Source of the DNA: Arthrobacter yangruifuii
GTDB taxonomy: Bacteria > Actinomycetota > Actinomycetes > Actinomycetales > Micrococcaceae
Length of the DNA stretch: 64,000 nt
Direction: 5' to 3'
NCBI RefSeq assembly: GCF_009192775.1
Contig: NZ_VTFX01000004.1
Coordinates: 62,001 to 126,000 of the forward strand
Part shown: one piece after another, positions 7,383-15,729 of the stretch
Numbering within the stretch: position 1 is the stretch's first letter
How the letters are laid out: every line of letters starts with the position of its first letter
The notes under the pieces: generated by a model
The model's input: only the letters and a program-made list of their open reading frames with translations
The model's database searches: none
Told to the model about the DNA's origin: nothing
Translations under genes and position numbers: made by a program

Positions 7383-8717
7383 CTAGTAGGCTCCGGAGGC
7401 TTCGAGCTCACGCTCGACGGCGTCGGTGAGACGCTCTTCCAGGGCAGGAACCTTGATCTGCTGGATGATCTCGGTAAGGAAGCCGCGGACCACCAGACGG
7501 CGGGCAGCGTCCTCGGGGATACCGCGTGCCATCAGGTAGAACAGGTGCTCGTCATCAAACCGGCCGGTGGCGCTGGCGTGGCCGGCACCCTCGATCAGTC
7601 CGGTCTCGATCTCCAGGTTCGGTACGGAGTCGGCACGGCCGCCTTCGGTCAGCAGCAGGTTGCGGTTGACCTCGTACGTGTCGGTGCCTTCGGCTTCCTT
7701 GCGGATCAGAACGTCGCCAACCCACACGGTGTGTGCGTCGCGGCCCTGCAGGGCGCCCTTGTACATGACGCGGGACTTGCAGTTGGCCTCGGCGTGGTCC
7801 ACGAAGAGACGCTGTTCCAGGTGCTGGCCGGCGTCGGCGTAGTACAGGCCGAACATCTCCACGTCGCCGCCGGTGGCGGTGAACTTGGAGGACGGGGTGA
7901 CGCGCACCAGGTCGCCGCCGAGGCTGACGACAACGTGCTTGAACTTCGCGTCGCGGCCGATCTTCGCGTACTGCGCGGAGGCATGCACGGCGTCGTCGTC
8001 CCAGTCCTGGACGGAAACAACGGTCAGTTCCGCACCGTCGCCCACCACAATCTCCACGTTCTGGGACAGCACTGCCGAGCCCTTGTGGTCCAGGACCACA
8101 ACACCCTTGGAGAACTTCTCCGCAGTGATGACAATGTGCTGCGCGGCCGGATCCTTGCTGACACCGTTGATGGTCAGCGTGACGCTGCCCTCAATGACGG
8201 TGTCGGCGGGAATGGTCACGGACGTGGCCTCGCGGAAGTCCTCCCATGCGGCAGCGGCAACCCGGTCTTCAGGGATGCCGGCAGAGCCGATGCGGGCGTC
8301 CGTGCGGGCAATGCTTTCCACCCGCACACCGTCCGGGGCGACGACGGCGAGCTCGGGAGCCGTGCCGTCGAGGTCCGCGGTGTGCAGTCCGCGCAGGCGC
8401 TTGAGCGGGGTGAACCGCCAGTCTTCTTCCCGGCCCGTCAGTTTGCCGAAGTCAGCCCGGTGGAAGGAGGTGGTACGGCCGGCGCGTGAGCTGTCCGGGA
8501 TACCCTCTCCGCCGCCGTGGCTGTGGGACTTGCTGCTGTCGCCGCCCAGCGGTGAGGAGTCCTCGTTCAGCGGGGAGAGGTTTTCGCCCTCCTCGGTGAA
8601 GCCGTCAATGCGCACACGGCTGGTTTCCGTGGGGGAACCAACCTTCGCCTTGACCTCCTCCACTACGTTGCTGACCTTTTCGGTCACGGTTTCGACGACG
8701 TCGTTAAGCTTCGACAT
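7383..8717 (-). CDS. sufD: Fe-S cluster assembly protein SufD
   Basis: SufD pairs with SufB in the SufBC2D scaffold where iron-sulfur clusters are built. The protein has 444 residues: a variable N-terminus with a Ser-His-Gly stretch (SKSHSHGGGEG), the GREEDWRFTPLKRLRGL entry motif, a long right-handed beta-helix core, and the C-terminal SufB/SufD signature HASATGRFDDEHLFYLMARG followed by EDAARRLVVRGF. The His in this region is the conserved one of the family. Its ATG overlaps the sufB stop by one base (TAATG), with AAGGAG ten bases upstream, implying coupled translation and matched SufB:SufD amounts. Confidence 0.95.
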   Translation of the reverse strand: MSKLNDVVETVTEKVSNVVEEVKAKVGSPTETSRVRIDGFTEEGENLSPLNEDSSPLGGDSSKSHSHGGGEGIPDSSRAGRTTSFHRADFGKLTGREEDWRFTPLKRLRGLHTADLDGTAPELAVVAPDGVRVESIARTDARIGSAGIPEDRVAAAAWEDFREATSVTIPADTVIEGSVTLTINGVSKDPAAQHIVITAEKFSKGVVVLDHKGSAVLSQNVEIVVGDGAELTVVSVQDWDDDAVHASAQYAKIGRDAKFKHVVVSLGGDLVRVTPSSKFTATGGDVEMFGLYYADAGQHLEQRLFVDHAEANCKSRVMYKGALQGRDAHTVWVGDVLIRKEAEGTDTYEVNRNLLLTEGGRADSVPNLEIETGLIEGAGHASATGRFDDEHLFYLMARGIPEDAARRLVVRGFLTEIIQQIKVPALEERLTDAVERELEASGAY

Positions 8718-10192
8718 TAACCGACGGCTCCTTCCATCTGGAGTTCGATGAGGCGGTTGAGTTCAAGGGCGTATTCCATCGGCAGTTCACGCGCGATCGG
8801 CTCGATGAAGCCGCGCACGATCATGGCCATTGCCTCGTCCTCGGGAAGGCCGCGGGACATGAGGTAGAACAGCTGCTCCTCGCTGACGCGGGAAACAGTG
8901 GCTTCGTGGCCCATGGTGACGTCATCTTCACGGATGTCCACGTACGGGTACGTGTCCGAGCGGGAGATGGTGTCCACCAGCAGGGCGTCGCAGCGCACGG
9001 TGTTGGCCGAGTGCGTGGCGCCTTCGCGGACCTGGACCAGGCCGCGGTAGGCGGCACGGCCGCCGCCGCGGGCCACGGACTTGGAAATGATGGAGCTCTT
9101 GGTGTTCGGGGCAATGTGGACCATCTTGGATCCGGTGTCCTGGTGCTGGCCCTCGCCCGCGAAGGCGATGGACAGGGTCTCGCCCTTGGCGTGTTCGCCC
9201 ACCAGGTAGACCGCCGGGTACTTCATGGTGACCTTGGAACCGATGTTGCCGTCGATCCATTCCATGGTGGCGCCCTCGTGCGCAATGGCGCGCTTGGTCA
9301 CCAGGTTGTACACGTTGTTGGACCAGTTCTGGATGGTCGTGTAGCGGACGCGGGCGCCCTTCTTCACGATGATTTCGACGACGGCGGAGTGCAGCGAATC
9401 CGACGTGTAGATCGGTGCGGTGCAGCCTTCGATGTAGTGGACGTAGGAATCCTCGTCCGCAATGATCAGCGTGCGCTCGAACTGGCCCATGTTTTCCGTG
9501 TTGATGCGGAAGTAGGCCTGCAGCGGAATCTCGACGTGGACGCCCTTGGGGACGTAGACGAAGGAGCCGCCGGACCACACTGCGGTGTTCAGGGAGCCGA
9601 ACTTGTTGTCACCGACCGGGATGACGGTGCCGAAGTACTCCTGGAACATTTCCGGGTGTTCCTTCAGCGCGGTGTCGGTGTCCAGGAAGATGACGCCCTG
9701 GCGTTCCAGGTCCTCGCGGAGCTGGTGGTAGACAACCTCGGACTCGTACTGCGCCGCGACGCCGGACACCAGGCGGCCGCGCTCGGCCTCGGGGATGCCG
9801 AGCTTCTCGTACGTGTTGCGGATGTCCTCGGGGAGGTCTTCCCAGGTGTTGGCCTGCTTCTCCGTGGAACGCACAAAGTACTTGATGTTGTCGAAGTCGA
9901 TGCCGGAGAGGTCTGCACCCCAGGTCGGCATGGGCTTGCGGTCGAAGTACTTCAGGCCCTTGAGGCGAAGGTCCAGCATCCACTGCGGCTCATTCTTCTT
10001 AGCCGAAATGTCACGGACAACTTCCTCGCTCAGGCCGCGGCGGGCGGTTGCACCGGCAACGTCCGAGTCGGCCCATCCGTACTCGTATGTACCGATGCCC
10101 TCGAGCTCAGGGTTCTTTTCCAGGATGTCTGAAATCACAGACTCCGGCACCAATGAAGGTGCCGTTGGCTTCTGGGTTACTTGATCCGTCAT
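8717..10192 (-). CDS. sufB: Fe-S cluster assembly protein SufB
   Basis: SufB is the main scaffold subunit on which sulfur and iron are combined. From the ATG at 10192 the protein has 491 residues, beginning [10 protein letters not shown]. Further upstream frame is not SufB-like, and this start has GAAAGG about six bases before it. Recognisable segments include [17 protein letters not shown] residues ([16 protein letters not shown]), [30 protein letters not shown] with its conserved Cys, and the C-terminal [20 protein letters not shown]. It overlaps the sufR stop by one base (TGATG) and the sufD start by one base. No intein is present, unlike SufB in some mycobacteria. Confidence 0.97.
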   Translation of the reverse strand: MTDQVTQKPTAPSLVPESVISDILEKNPELEGIGTYEYGWADSDVAGATARRGLSEEVVRDISAKKNEPQWMLDLRLKGLKYFDRKPMPTWGADLSGIDFDNIKYFVRSTEKQANTWEDLPEDIRNTYEKLGIPEAERGRLVSGVAAQYESEVVYHQLREDLERQGVIFLDTDTALKEHPEMFQEYFGTVIPVGDNKFGSLNTAVWSGGSFVYVPKGVHVEIPLQAYFRINTENMGQFERTLIIADEDSYVHYIEGCTAPIYTSDSLHSAVVEIIVKKGARVRYTTIQNWSNNVYNLVTKRAIAHEGATMEWIDGNIGSKVTMKYPAVYLVGEHAKGETLSIAFAGEGQHQDTGSKMVHIAPNTKSSIISKSVARGGGRAAYRGLVQVREGATHSANTVRCDALLVDTISRSDTYPYVDIREDDVTMGHEATVSRVSEEQLFYLMSRGLPEDEAMAMIVRGFIEPIARELPMEYALELNRLIELQMEGAVG

Positions 10193-10974
10193 CACGGCCT
10201 TTCTTGCTGATGAATGGATGTGGACTGGGTGGTCTCGGCGCGCAGTGGAACCTGCGGCGCGGATCGGGTCCGACCCACGGGAATGTGGGTCGTACAAACG
10301 TGGCCGCCCCTCGAAAGCGTGGACAGTCGGCGGACGTCCACGTCCAAAAGGCGGGCAAAAACTTCGGTCTCCTTGTCGCAGAAGACCGGGTAGGCCGTGG
10401 CGAGACCCTGGATGGGGCAGTGTGCCTGGCACAGCTGGACGCTCAACAGCGTACTTTTCTTCGCGCCGGCGCCGATCATGGTGGTCGACGCCACGAAGCC
10501 GTCCTTGCTCAGTTCCGCTGCCAGCGCCTGGGCGCGGTCACCGACGTCGGGACCCGCTGCGTCGACAATCGGACGGTACCGCTCCTCCATCTTCCCGAAA
10601 CGCGCCGCGGCGAAGGCCTCGATCGCCTGGGGGCCGAGCGCGGCACCAAGCTGGCGCAGCGCCTCGGTGGCAATGTCCAGGTAGTCGTTGCCCAGATGCG
10701 CCTGGCCCTGGGGGCTCAGGACGTAGCGCCGGGCGGGCCTTCCGGCGCCCGAAGAGGAGTTGCGGACGAGCTTGACCTGAATCAGGCCCTTGCCGGACAG
10801 GGCGTCAAGGTGGCGGCGCACGGCGGCAGGCGTGAAGCCCAGCCGTTCGCCCAGCTCGGCGGCACTGACAGGACCGTGTTCCAGGACGGCTCCCAGGACC
10901 TTGTCCCGGGTGCGCTCCTCTGCCTCGCGGGCAGCACTGGGTACGGCCGCTGCCTTCGGTTCTGAGTTGCTCAC
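10192..10974 (-). CDS. sufR: Fe-S responsive transcriptional regulator SufR
   Basis: SufR is a DNA-binding repressor that senses Fe-S status and heads the suf operon. It has an N-terminal winged helix ([20 protein letters not shown] then [15 protein letters not shown]) and a C-terminal sensor with the Cys residues expected to hold a cluster: LCQAHCP, PVFCDKE and HVCTTH. The GTG at 10974 gives MSNSEPK and 260 residues. GTG codons at 10983 and 11043 are possible, and none has a Shine-Dalgarno. The stop overlaps the sufB ATG. In mycobacteria the gene likewise lies beside a divergent ABC transporter and ctaA. Confidence 0.92.
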   Translation of the reverse strand: MSNSEPKAAAVPSAAREAEERTRDKVLGAVLEHGPVSAAELGERLGFTPAAVRRHLDALSGKGLIQVKLVRNSSSGAGRPARRYVLSPQGQAHLGNDYLDIATEALRQLGAALGPQAIEAFAAARFGKMEERYRPIVDAAGPDVGDRAQALAAELSKDGFVASTTMIGAGAKKSTLLSVQLCQAHCPIQGLATAYPVFCDKETEVFARLLDVDVRRLSTLSRGGHVCTTHIPVGRTRSAPQVPLRAETTQSTSIHQQERP

Positions 10975-11090
10975 AGAATACACAACACAAGCATGTCCTA
11001 ATCTGTTCCCCGATGCCACTAAGGCAAGGCTTGCTCTTTTCACAGCTGCGCCCCGGCCGTTCCCGCCACCGGTACTACCTAACGTAGAAT
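10975..11090. promoter_or_regulatory. Divergent sufR / ABC-transporter promoter region
   Basis: About 115 bases separate two divergent operons. Candidate elements are a minus-strand TAGGAC -10 (11005-11010) for sufR, an 11-base dyad GCAAGGCTTGC (11024-11034), and a plus-strand TAGAAT (11085-11090). SufR autoregulation from here is expected from the family, but no known operator can be matched with confidence. Confidence 0.45.
11085..11090 (+). promoter_or_regulatory. -10-like TAGAAT before the ABC ATPase gene
   Basis: TAGAAT is followed by six bases and an in-frame GTG at 11097. An ATG at 11091 touches the hexamer and could not be transcribed from it, so a leaderless GTG start is preferred. 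No clear -35 box is seen. Confidence 0.4.
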
Positions 11091-11096
11091 ATGCAG

Positions 11097-12059
11097 GTGC
11101 CTATCGATGAACCCTGCCTGACCATTAAAGGTCTGATCAAGGACTGCGGCCCGGTTGCAGGTCTCGACGGCAAGATGATCCGCGTCCTCGCCGGAGTCGA
11201 CTTCACAGCCCGCCGCGGCTCCGTGACTGCCCTGCTCGGCGCCAACGGTGCCGGCAAGACCACCACGCTCGAATGCGCGCAGGGCCTGCAGCCCATCAAC
11301 GGCGGGGAAATACGCCTGCTCGGACAGGACCCGTACCGTGCCGACGCCCACCTGCGCAGCCGTGTCGGGGTGATGCTGCAGGACGGCGGCCTCCCGCCGT
11401 CGGCCCGCCCTGTTGCCCTGCTGGAACACGTGGCGCGCATGTACGAGTCGCCGCGGCCCGTGGCGGAGCTGGTGGAGCGCCTGGGTATCCGCAGTTTTGC
11501 CAATACCGGGATCCGGCGGCTCTCCGGCGGCCAGAAGCAGCGCCTGGCTATGGCCGCGGCGCTGATCGGCCGGCCTGAGGTGCTGTTCCTGGATGAACCC
11601 AGTGCCGGCCTGGATCCGCAGTCCCGCCAGATTGTCTTCGAACTGATCGAGGAGCTGCGGGCCGAAGGCCTCGGCATCATCCTCACCACCCATCTCATGG
11701 ACGACGCGCAGAAACTCGCGGACTACGTCTACATCATCGACGCGGGCAAGACCGTCGCCTCCGGCACCGTCGCCGAACTGACGTCCGCCACGGGGCAGCA
11801 GGCCGAACAGCGGCTGCTGACGTTCGACGCCGCGCCCGGCCTCGACGTCGCCGGCCTGGCTTACGGGACGCTGCAGCACCTTGAGGTGACCGAGGCGGCC
11901 ACCGGCCACTATGCCGTCCGCGGCGCGCTGACCCCCCGGGACCTTGCCGCGCTGGCCGGCTGGTGGGCCGAGATGGACATCCTCCCATCGTCGGTCCACA
12001 TGGCCTCACGCACCCTGGAGGACGTTTTCCTCGATCTTTCCGGAAGGACCATCCGTTGA
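11097..12059 (+). CDS. ABC transporter ATP-binding protein
   Basis: ATPase of a two-gene ABC-2 type exporter. It has 320 residues from the GTG at 11097 (322 from the ATG at 11091). Walker A is GANGAGKTT, the signature RLSGGQKQRLAMAAALI, Walker B VLFLDEPSAGLD and the H-loop ILTTHLMDDA. The C-terminal extension after about residue 225 resembles that of drug-exporter ATPases. Its stop overlaps the TTG start of the permease. The pair occupies the same place, beside sufR and upstream of ctaA, as M. tuberculosis Rv1458c-Rv1457c. The substrate is unknown, and a link to heme or cytochrome oxidase biogenesis is only suggested by position. Confidence 0.9.
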   Translation: MPIDEPCLTIKGLIKDCGPVAGLDGKMIRVLAGVDFTARRGSVTALLGANGAGKTTTLECAQGLQPINGGEIRLLGQDPYRADAHLRSRVGVMLQDGGLPPSARPVALLEHVARMYESPRPVAELVERLGIRSFANTGIRRLSGGQKQRLAMAAALIGRPEVLFLDEPSAGLDPQSRQIVFELIEELRAEGLGIILTTHLMDDAQKLADYVYIIDAGKTVASGTVAELTSATGQQAEQRLLTFDAAPGLDVAGLAYGTLQHLEVTEAATGHYAVRGALTPRDLAALAGWWAEMDILPSSVHMASRTLEDVFLDLSGRTIR

Positions 12060-12799
12060 GTGCTCCCGCTTCCCTTCCGGTACGCATCCTGAACCAGGGC
12101 CGCTATGAGGCCGTCATGATGCTGCGCAACGGAGAGCAGTTGATCCTCGCCGTGGTCCTGCCGCTGCTGGCCATGGTTGCCCTCGTGGTCACTCCCCTGT
12201 TGGACGGTTACGGCACCAGCCGCATCAACATGGCCACTCCGGGGATCTTCGCCCTGTGTGCCATGTCCACTGCCTTCACCGGGCAGGGCATCGCCACCGG
12301 ATTCGACCGCCGCTACGGCGTCCTGCGCTACCTCTCCACCACGCCGCTGGGCCGGGCCGGGCTGATTGCCGGGAAGGTCATCGCGGTCCTCGCCGTCCTG
12401 CTCATCCAGGTGGTGCTTGTGTCCGTGGTGGCCCTGTTGATCGGATGGCGGCCGGAGCTCAGCGGACTGGTGCCGGCGCTGCTGCAGCTGTTCCTGGGGG
12501 CCATCGCCTTTACGGCGCTGGGGCTGCTGGTGGCAGGGACCGTGCGACCCGAGGCCACGCTGGCCATTACCAACCTTCTCTGGATCCTTCTGGCAGCCGC
12601 CGGCGGTATCATCATCCCGGTGGGCCACCTGCCCTCGTTGCTGCAGCCGTTCATCGAAGTCCTGCCCTCAGCGGCCCTGGGCGATGCCCTGCGTTCGGCC
12701 CTGATCGATTCGCAGTTCAATATTTCCGCCACGCTGATTCTTCTGGCGTGGACAATACTGGGCGGCCTCGGTGCTGTCCGCTGGTTCAAATGGAGTTAG
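12056..12799 (+). CDS. ABC-2 type transporter permease
   Basis: Membrane partner of the preceding ATPase, 247 residues. The TTG at 12056 overlaps the ATPase stop (TTGA), with GGAAGGA about seven bases upstream. About six hydrophobic segments are visible, such as LILAVVLPLLAMVALVV, VIAVLAVLLIQVVLVSVVAL, AIAFTALGLLVAG and LLWILLAAAGGIIIPVG. LPSLLQPFIEVLPSAALGDALR is typical of ABC-2 permeases. It ends a few bases before the ctaA start, so ATPase, permease and ctaA form one operon. The substrate is unknown. Confidence 0.88.
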   Translation: MSAPASLPVRILNQGRYEAVMMLRNGEQLILAVVLPLLAMVALVVTPLLDGYGTSRINMATPGIFALCAMSTAFTGQGIATGFDRRYGVLRYLSTTPLGRAGLIAGKVIAVLAVLLIQVVLVSVVALLIGWRPELSGLVPALLQLFLGAIAFTALGLLVAGTVRPEATLAITNLLWILLAAAGGIIIPVGHLPSLLQPFIEVLPSAALGDALRSALIDSQFNISATLILLAWTILGGLGAVRWFKWS

Positions 12800-12804
12800 A
12801 GACC

Positions 12805-13821
12805 GTGTCACAGACCTCGGCCGGAGTCCCCGCCCGGCAAGCGAACAGCCCGCAGCCGGCAGCGGCCGGACGGCTTATCCGCAACCTTGCCGTCGCCTCC
12901 CTGGTGGCCAACATCGTCATTGTGGTGACCGGCGGAGCGGTGCGCCTGACCGCATCCGGCCTCGGCTGCCCTGAGTGGCCGCTGTGCACGGCGGACTCCC
13001 TGGTCACGACGCCGGAGATGGGGCTTCACGGCATCATCGAGTTCGGCAACCGGATGCTGACCTTCGTGCTGACGGCCATTGCCTTTGCCACGGTGTTCTC
13101 CGTCTGGCGCGTCCGGGCCGAGCGCCGCGACCTCTGGTGGCTGTCCATCGCACTCCTGGCCGGCGTCCCGGCGCAGGCCGTGATCGGCGGAATTACCGTC
13201 CTGACCGATCTGAACCCGTGGGTGGTGGGCCTGCACTTCCTCGCCTCGACGGTCATGATCAGCGTGGCCGTGGTGATGGTCAACCGGTCCCGCCTGTCTG
13301 CGCTGGACCTGCAGGCACGCCATGCACCGCTGGCGGACGGGAGCCTGCGGCCCGTGCTGGGAGCCATCGGCGTGCTGGCCGCGCTGACGGTGGTGCTGGG
13401 TGTGGTGGTCACCGGTTCCGGCCCGCACGCCGGCGATCATGGTGCAGCCCGCAACGGCCTGAATCCGGACCTGATCACCCGTATCCATGTGGTGCCCGTG
13501 TACCTGCTGGTGTTTGCGCTGGCGGTCGCGCTGTACCTGGTCTTCCGCCGGGGCGCTGATGCCCGGGTCCGCAAAGCCGTGCTGCTGCTCGGCGTCGTCG
13601 TCCTGGCCCAGGCGGCCATCGGCTACGTCCAGCACTTCCTGCACCTGCCCATCGCCCTGGTGGCGCTGCACATGCTCGGTGCCTGCCTGCTGACGGCTGC
13701 CGCGGCGCAGACGGTGTACATCGGTTTCAACAAGCAGGTCCCCGGCGGTGCTGCTGTTGCCGTGGAGCAGGCACGGGCCGCCCGGAACACCCGGTCCGGC
13801 CGCCGCGCTGCCCGGAAGTAG
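12805..13821 (+). CDS. ctaA: Heme A synthase CtaA
   Basis: CtaA oxidises the C8 methyl of heme O to the formyl group of heme A for aa3-type cytochrome oxidase. The protein (338 residues from the GTG at 12805) has about eight membrane segments in two repeats. Conserved features are the cysteine pair GLGCPEWPLC and the heme-ligand histidines in LHGIIEFGNR, GLHFLAST, RIHVVPVY and ALHMLGAC. The GTG has GGAG nine bases upstream. An in-frame ATG at 12790 would overlap the permease gene by ten bases and is an alternative. A strong terminator follows. Confidence 0.93.
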   Translation: MSQTSAGVPARQANSPQPAAAGRLIRNLAVASLVANIVIVVTGGAVRLTASGLGCPEWPLCTADSLVTTPEMGLHGIIEFGNRMLTFVLTAIAFATVFSVWRVRAERRDLWWLSIALLAGVPAQAVIGGITVLTDLNPWVVGLHFLASTVMISVAVVMVNRSRLSALDLQARHAPLADGSLRPVLGAIGVLAALTVVLGVVVTGSGPHAGDHGAARNGLNPDLITRIHVVPVYLLVFALAVALYLVFRRGADARVRKAVLLLGVVVLAQAAIGYVQHFLHLPIALVALHMLGACLLTAAAAQTVYIGFNKQVPGGAAVAVEQARAARNTRSGRRAARK

Positions 13822-13859
13822 TAACCGGCTGCGGAAGTAGCGCTGCGGTTCCCGACGAA

Positions 13860-13894
13860 AGGGCCGGACTCCCCCGCGGGGTCCGGCCCTTTTT
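13860..13894 (+). terminator. Rho-independent terminator of the ctaA operon
   Basis: AGGGCCGGAC (13860-13869) pairs perfectly with GTCCGGCCCT (13881-13890), followed directly by a T-tract. It lies 38 bases past the ctaA stop. Confidence 0.9.
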
Positions 13895-14082
13895 GTGTCC
13901 TAGGGCTGTGCCGGGCCGTCGGTCGCAGGGAGGCCTCCCCGCCGCAGAGGCTCCCACACTCTGGTACTGCTGTTCCGGGTGTGACCCCTGAAGCAACACC
14001 TGTCCCAAAGCGTGGGAAGCTGTGCGCTCCGGGGCGGCTGGCCCTCGCCCGAAGCCACACCATTCCCGGCTTCCGCCCGTCG

Positions 14083-14135
14083 ACTGAGCAGATAACGCGG
14101 TTATCCGGTGTCCCATAGCCCGTTATCTGCTCAGT
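14083..14135. repeat. Long palindromic element with nested GATAAC/GTTATC dyads
   Basis: Perfect 15-base arms, ACTGAGCAGATAACG (14083-14097) and CGTTATCTGCTCAGT (14121-14135), flank 23 bases. A second dyad is nested: GATAAC (14091-14096) also pairs with GTTATC (14100-14105). It has no T-tract and is not terminator-like. It could be a dispersed intergenic palindrome, a recombination site or a protein-binding site. Confidence 0.75.
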
Positions 14136-14210
14136 AGATGAACTGTTGCAGCCCGATGAGGGACCTTCCTCCACAGACGTGCAGGACGTTCCGGGTTAGG
14201 CGGCTTTAAT

Positions 14211-14239
14211 ACTCCCGGCGAGCTCTGCGAGCCGGGAGT
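14211..14239. other. Hairpin ACTCCCGGC / GCCGGGAGT
   Basis: Nine-base perfect arms (14211-14219 and 14231-14239) around a loop containing GAGCTC. On the plus strand it is followed by TTCGTTG. Its role is unclear. A further small dyad, CGTTCCGG/CCGGAACG, lies at 14251-14271. Confidence 0.5.
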
Positions 14240-14317
14240 TTCGTTGCCGCCGTTCCGGAACACCCGGAACGCCCGTCGCCCCAGGCGCGAGGCCACCAGC
14301 GAACCCCGGAAACAGCA

Positions 14318-14347
14318 GCGGCCGGACCCCCGAAGGGATCCGGCCGC
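14318..14347 (-). terminator. Terminator after ctaB
   Basis: GCGGCCGGA (14318-14326) pairs with TCCGGCCGC (14339-14347), 18 bases past the ctaB stop. On the minus strand it is followed by TGCTGTTT, a weak T-rich tail. Confidence 0.65.
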
Positions 14348-14365
14348 CGGAAGCGGAGCAGGAGG

Positions 14366-15304
14366 CTACACCAGCGCGGAACCCACGAACGGGTCCACGG
14401 CCAGAGCCAGGAAGAGGATGGTGAGGTAGCTGATCGACAGGTGGAAGACCTTCATGGCGGACTTATCGTTGAGCTCTTCACGCTGGGCCCGGGAGTGCAG
14501 CTTGTGTGCCTCGGCCACGAACCAGCCGCCGGACAGCAGCGCGGCGATGGTGTAAACCCAGCCGGCACCGCCGACGGGAACCAGGAGCAGCGAGCAGGCC
14601 ACGGTGGCGTAGGCGTACAGCACCACCTGGACGGAAACCAGCTTGGCACCGGCCACGGCCCCGAGCATCGGCACGCTGGCATTGCGGTAATCCTCGCCGT
14701 ACTTCATGGACAGCGGCCAGTAGTGCGGCGGCGTCCACAGGAAGATGATCATGAACAGAATGATGGCCGGCCATTCCACCTTGTTGGTGACGGCAGCCCA
14801 CGCGATCAGCACGGGCATGCAGCCGGCGGCGCCGCCCCAGACAATATTCTGGGTGGTGCGGCGCTTGAGGATCAGGGTGTAGAACACCACGTACAGGAAA
14901 ATGGCGCCGACGCCGAGCAGGCCCGTGAGCGGGTTGGCTCCGAACCAGAGCAGGGCAATGGCCACAATGCCCAGCACCCAGGCAAAAACCATCGCCTCAC
15001 GCGGGGAGACTTCGCCGGTGACCAGCGGACGGTTCTTTGTCCGCTTCATCAGCTTGTCCATATCGCGGTCGATATAGCAGTTGAAGGCACCGGCGCTGCC
15101 TGCTGCAAGGGCACCGCCCACCATGGTGGCCAGGATCAGGCCCAGGGACGGCAGTCCCCGTTCGGCGAAGATCATGGTCGGCAGGGTGGTCACGAGCAGA
15201 AGTTCGATGACGCGCGGTTTGGTGAGCGCCACGTAAGCCCGGGCCTTGCGGCCCACCGTCATCTTCCCCGTGTAGACAGGGGATTCGGCATGCTGGGTAG
15301 TCAC
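14366..15304 (-). CDS. ctaB: Protoheme IX farnesyltransferase CtaB (heme O synthase)
   Basis: CtaB attaches farnesyl to protoheme, making heme O, the substrate of CtaA. The 312-residue protein belongs to the UbiA prenyltransferase family, with about nine membrane helices. The first Asp-rich motif is [15 protein letters not shown] with NRPL after it, and the second region includes [17 protein letters not shown]. The start is GTG at 15304, with a TAAAGT hexamer nine bases upstream and no Shine-Dalgarno. It faces away from tkt across a 425-base gap, an arrangement common in actinobacteria. Confidence 0.95.
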   Translation of the reverse strand: MTTQHAESPVYTGKMTVGRKARAYVALTKPRVIELLLVTTLPTMIFAERGLPSLGLILATMVGGALAAGSAGAFNCYIDRDMDKLMKRTKNRPLVTGEVSPREAMVFAWVLGIVAIALLWFGANPLTGLLGVGAIFLYVVFYTLILKRRTTQNIVWGGAAGCMPVLIAWAAVTNKVEWPAIILFMIIFLWTPPHYWPLSMKYGEDYRNASVPMLGAVAGAKLVSVQVVLYAYATVACSLLLVPVGGAGWVYTIAALLSGGWFVAEAHKLHSRAQREELNDKSAMKVFHLSISYLTILFLALAVDPFVGSALV

Positions 15305-15348
15305 GAAGCGATCACTTTATCCAATCTGGAACGAAAAAGTCCGTCCCC

Positions 15349-15354
15349 ATCATA
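15349..15354 (-). promoter_or_regulatory. -10 candidate TATGAT for ctaB
   Basis: TATGAT on the minus strand lies about 45 bases before the ctaB GTG. A -35 match at 17 bases is poor. Confidence 0.35.
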
Positions 15355-15680
15355 ACCTCTATCGGTTGTAGAAAACGAAGCCCTTCAGGCGTGCTGGCCC
15401 ACCTACCCGCAGGCATGCCAAAGTTCGCGCCCCGCACCGCGCGGCACGGCCCGCCGGGGCAGGCAGGAAGCAGCCTTAGACGATAAGGTTGGAACGGACC
15501 TTTCCCGCGGCCGGCAACGGTGCGGGAGGGGTAAAGCAACACACACTATTAAGCAGTATCCGCAGTCTCGGCTGCGGGACGCGGAACAAGTTATGCCGTG
15601 CGCGGTATCGATTTGCGTCTGTCGTTGGTTGTAGTGGTAAAGGAACCGGACGCACCCGTTCACGGGGCATCCGGGCATGT

Positions 15681-15700
15681 CCGGTGCTGTACAGCACCGG
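15681..15700. promoter_or_regulatory. 20-bp palindrome before tkt, candidate operator
   Basis: CCGGTGCTGTACAGCACCGG is a perfect palindrome ending 14 bases before the tkt ribosome binding site. Its arms, CCGGTGC-N6-GCACCGG, recur with identical arms and spacing upstream of gap at 27703-27722, which suggests a shared regulator of the two sugar-phosphate operons. A role as mRNA structure at the start of tkt is the alternative. Confidence 0.6.
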
Positions 15701-15729
15701 TTGTCTGCAGAGAGAGGGGCCCGGTAAAC

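Larger units (their letters stand above)
13822..14365. other. Palindrome-rich intergenic region between ctaA and ctaB
   Basis: Its 544 bases contain no convincing gene. It holds the ctaA terminator, a 53-base palindromic element (14083-14135), hairpins at 14211-14239 and 14251-14271, and the ctaB terminator. Minus-strand open frames here run into ctaA antisense and look fortuitous. Confidence 0.6.
15305..15729. other. Divergent ctaB / tkt control region
   Basis: These 425 bases carry no credible gene. They hold a minus-strand TATGAT -10 candidate for ctaB (15349-15354), a short stem CCGCAG/CTGCGG near 15560, and a 20-bp perfect palindrome just before tkt (15681-15700). I cannot place the tkt promoter with confidence. 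Confidence 0.5.

Noticed and set aside
8906-10132. A 408-codon open frame antisense to sufB
   Set aside because: Shadow of sufB, without a plausible start site or domain.
13623-14174. Minus-strand open frames across the ctaA end and the following gap
   Set aside because: They overlap ctaA antisense, cross its terminator and the palindrome, and show no recognisable family. I treat the region as non-coding.
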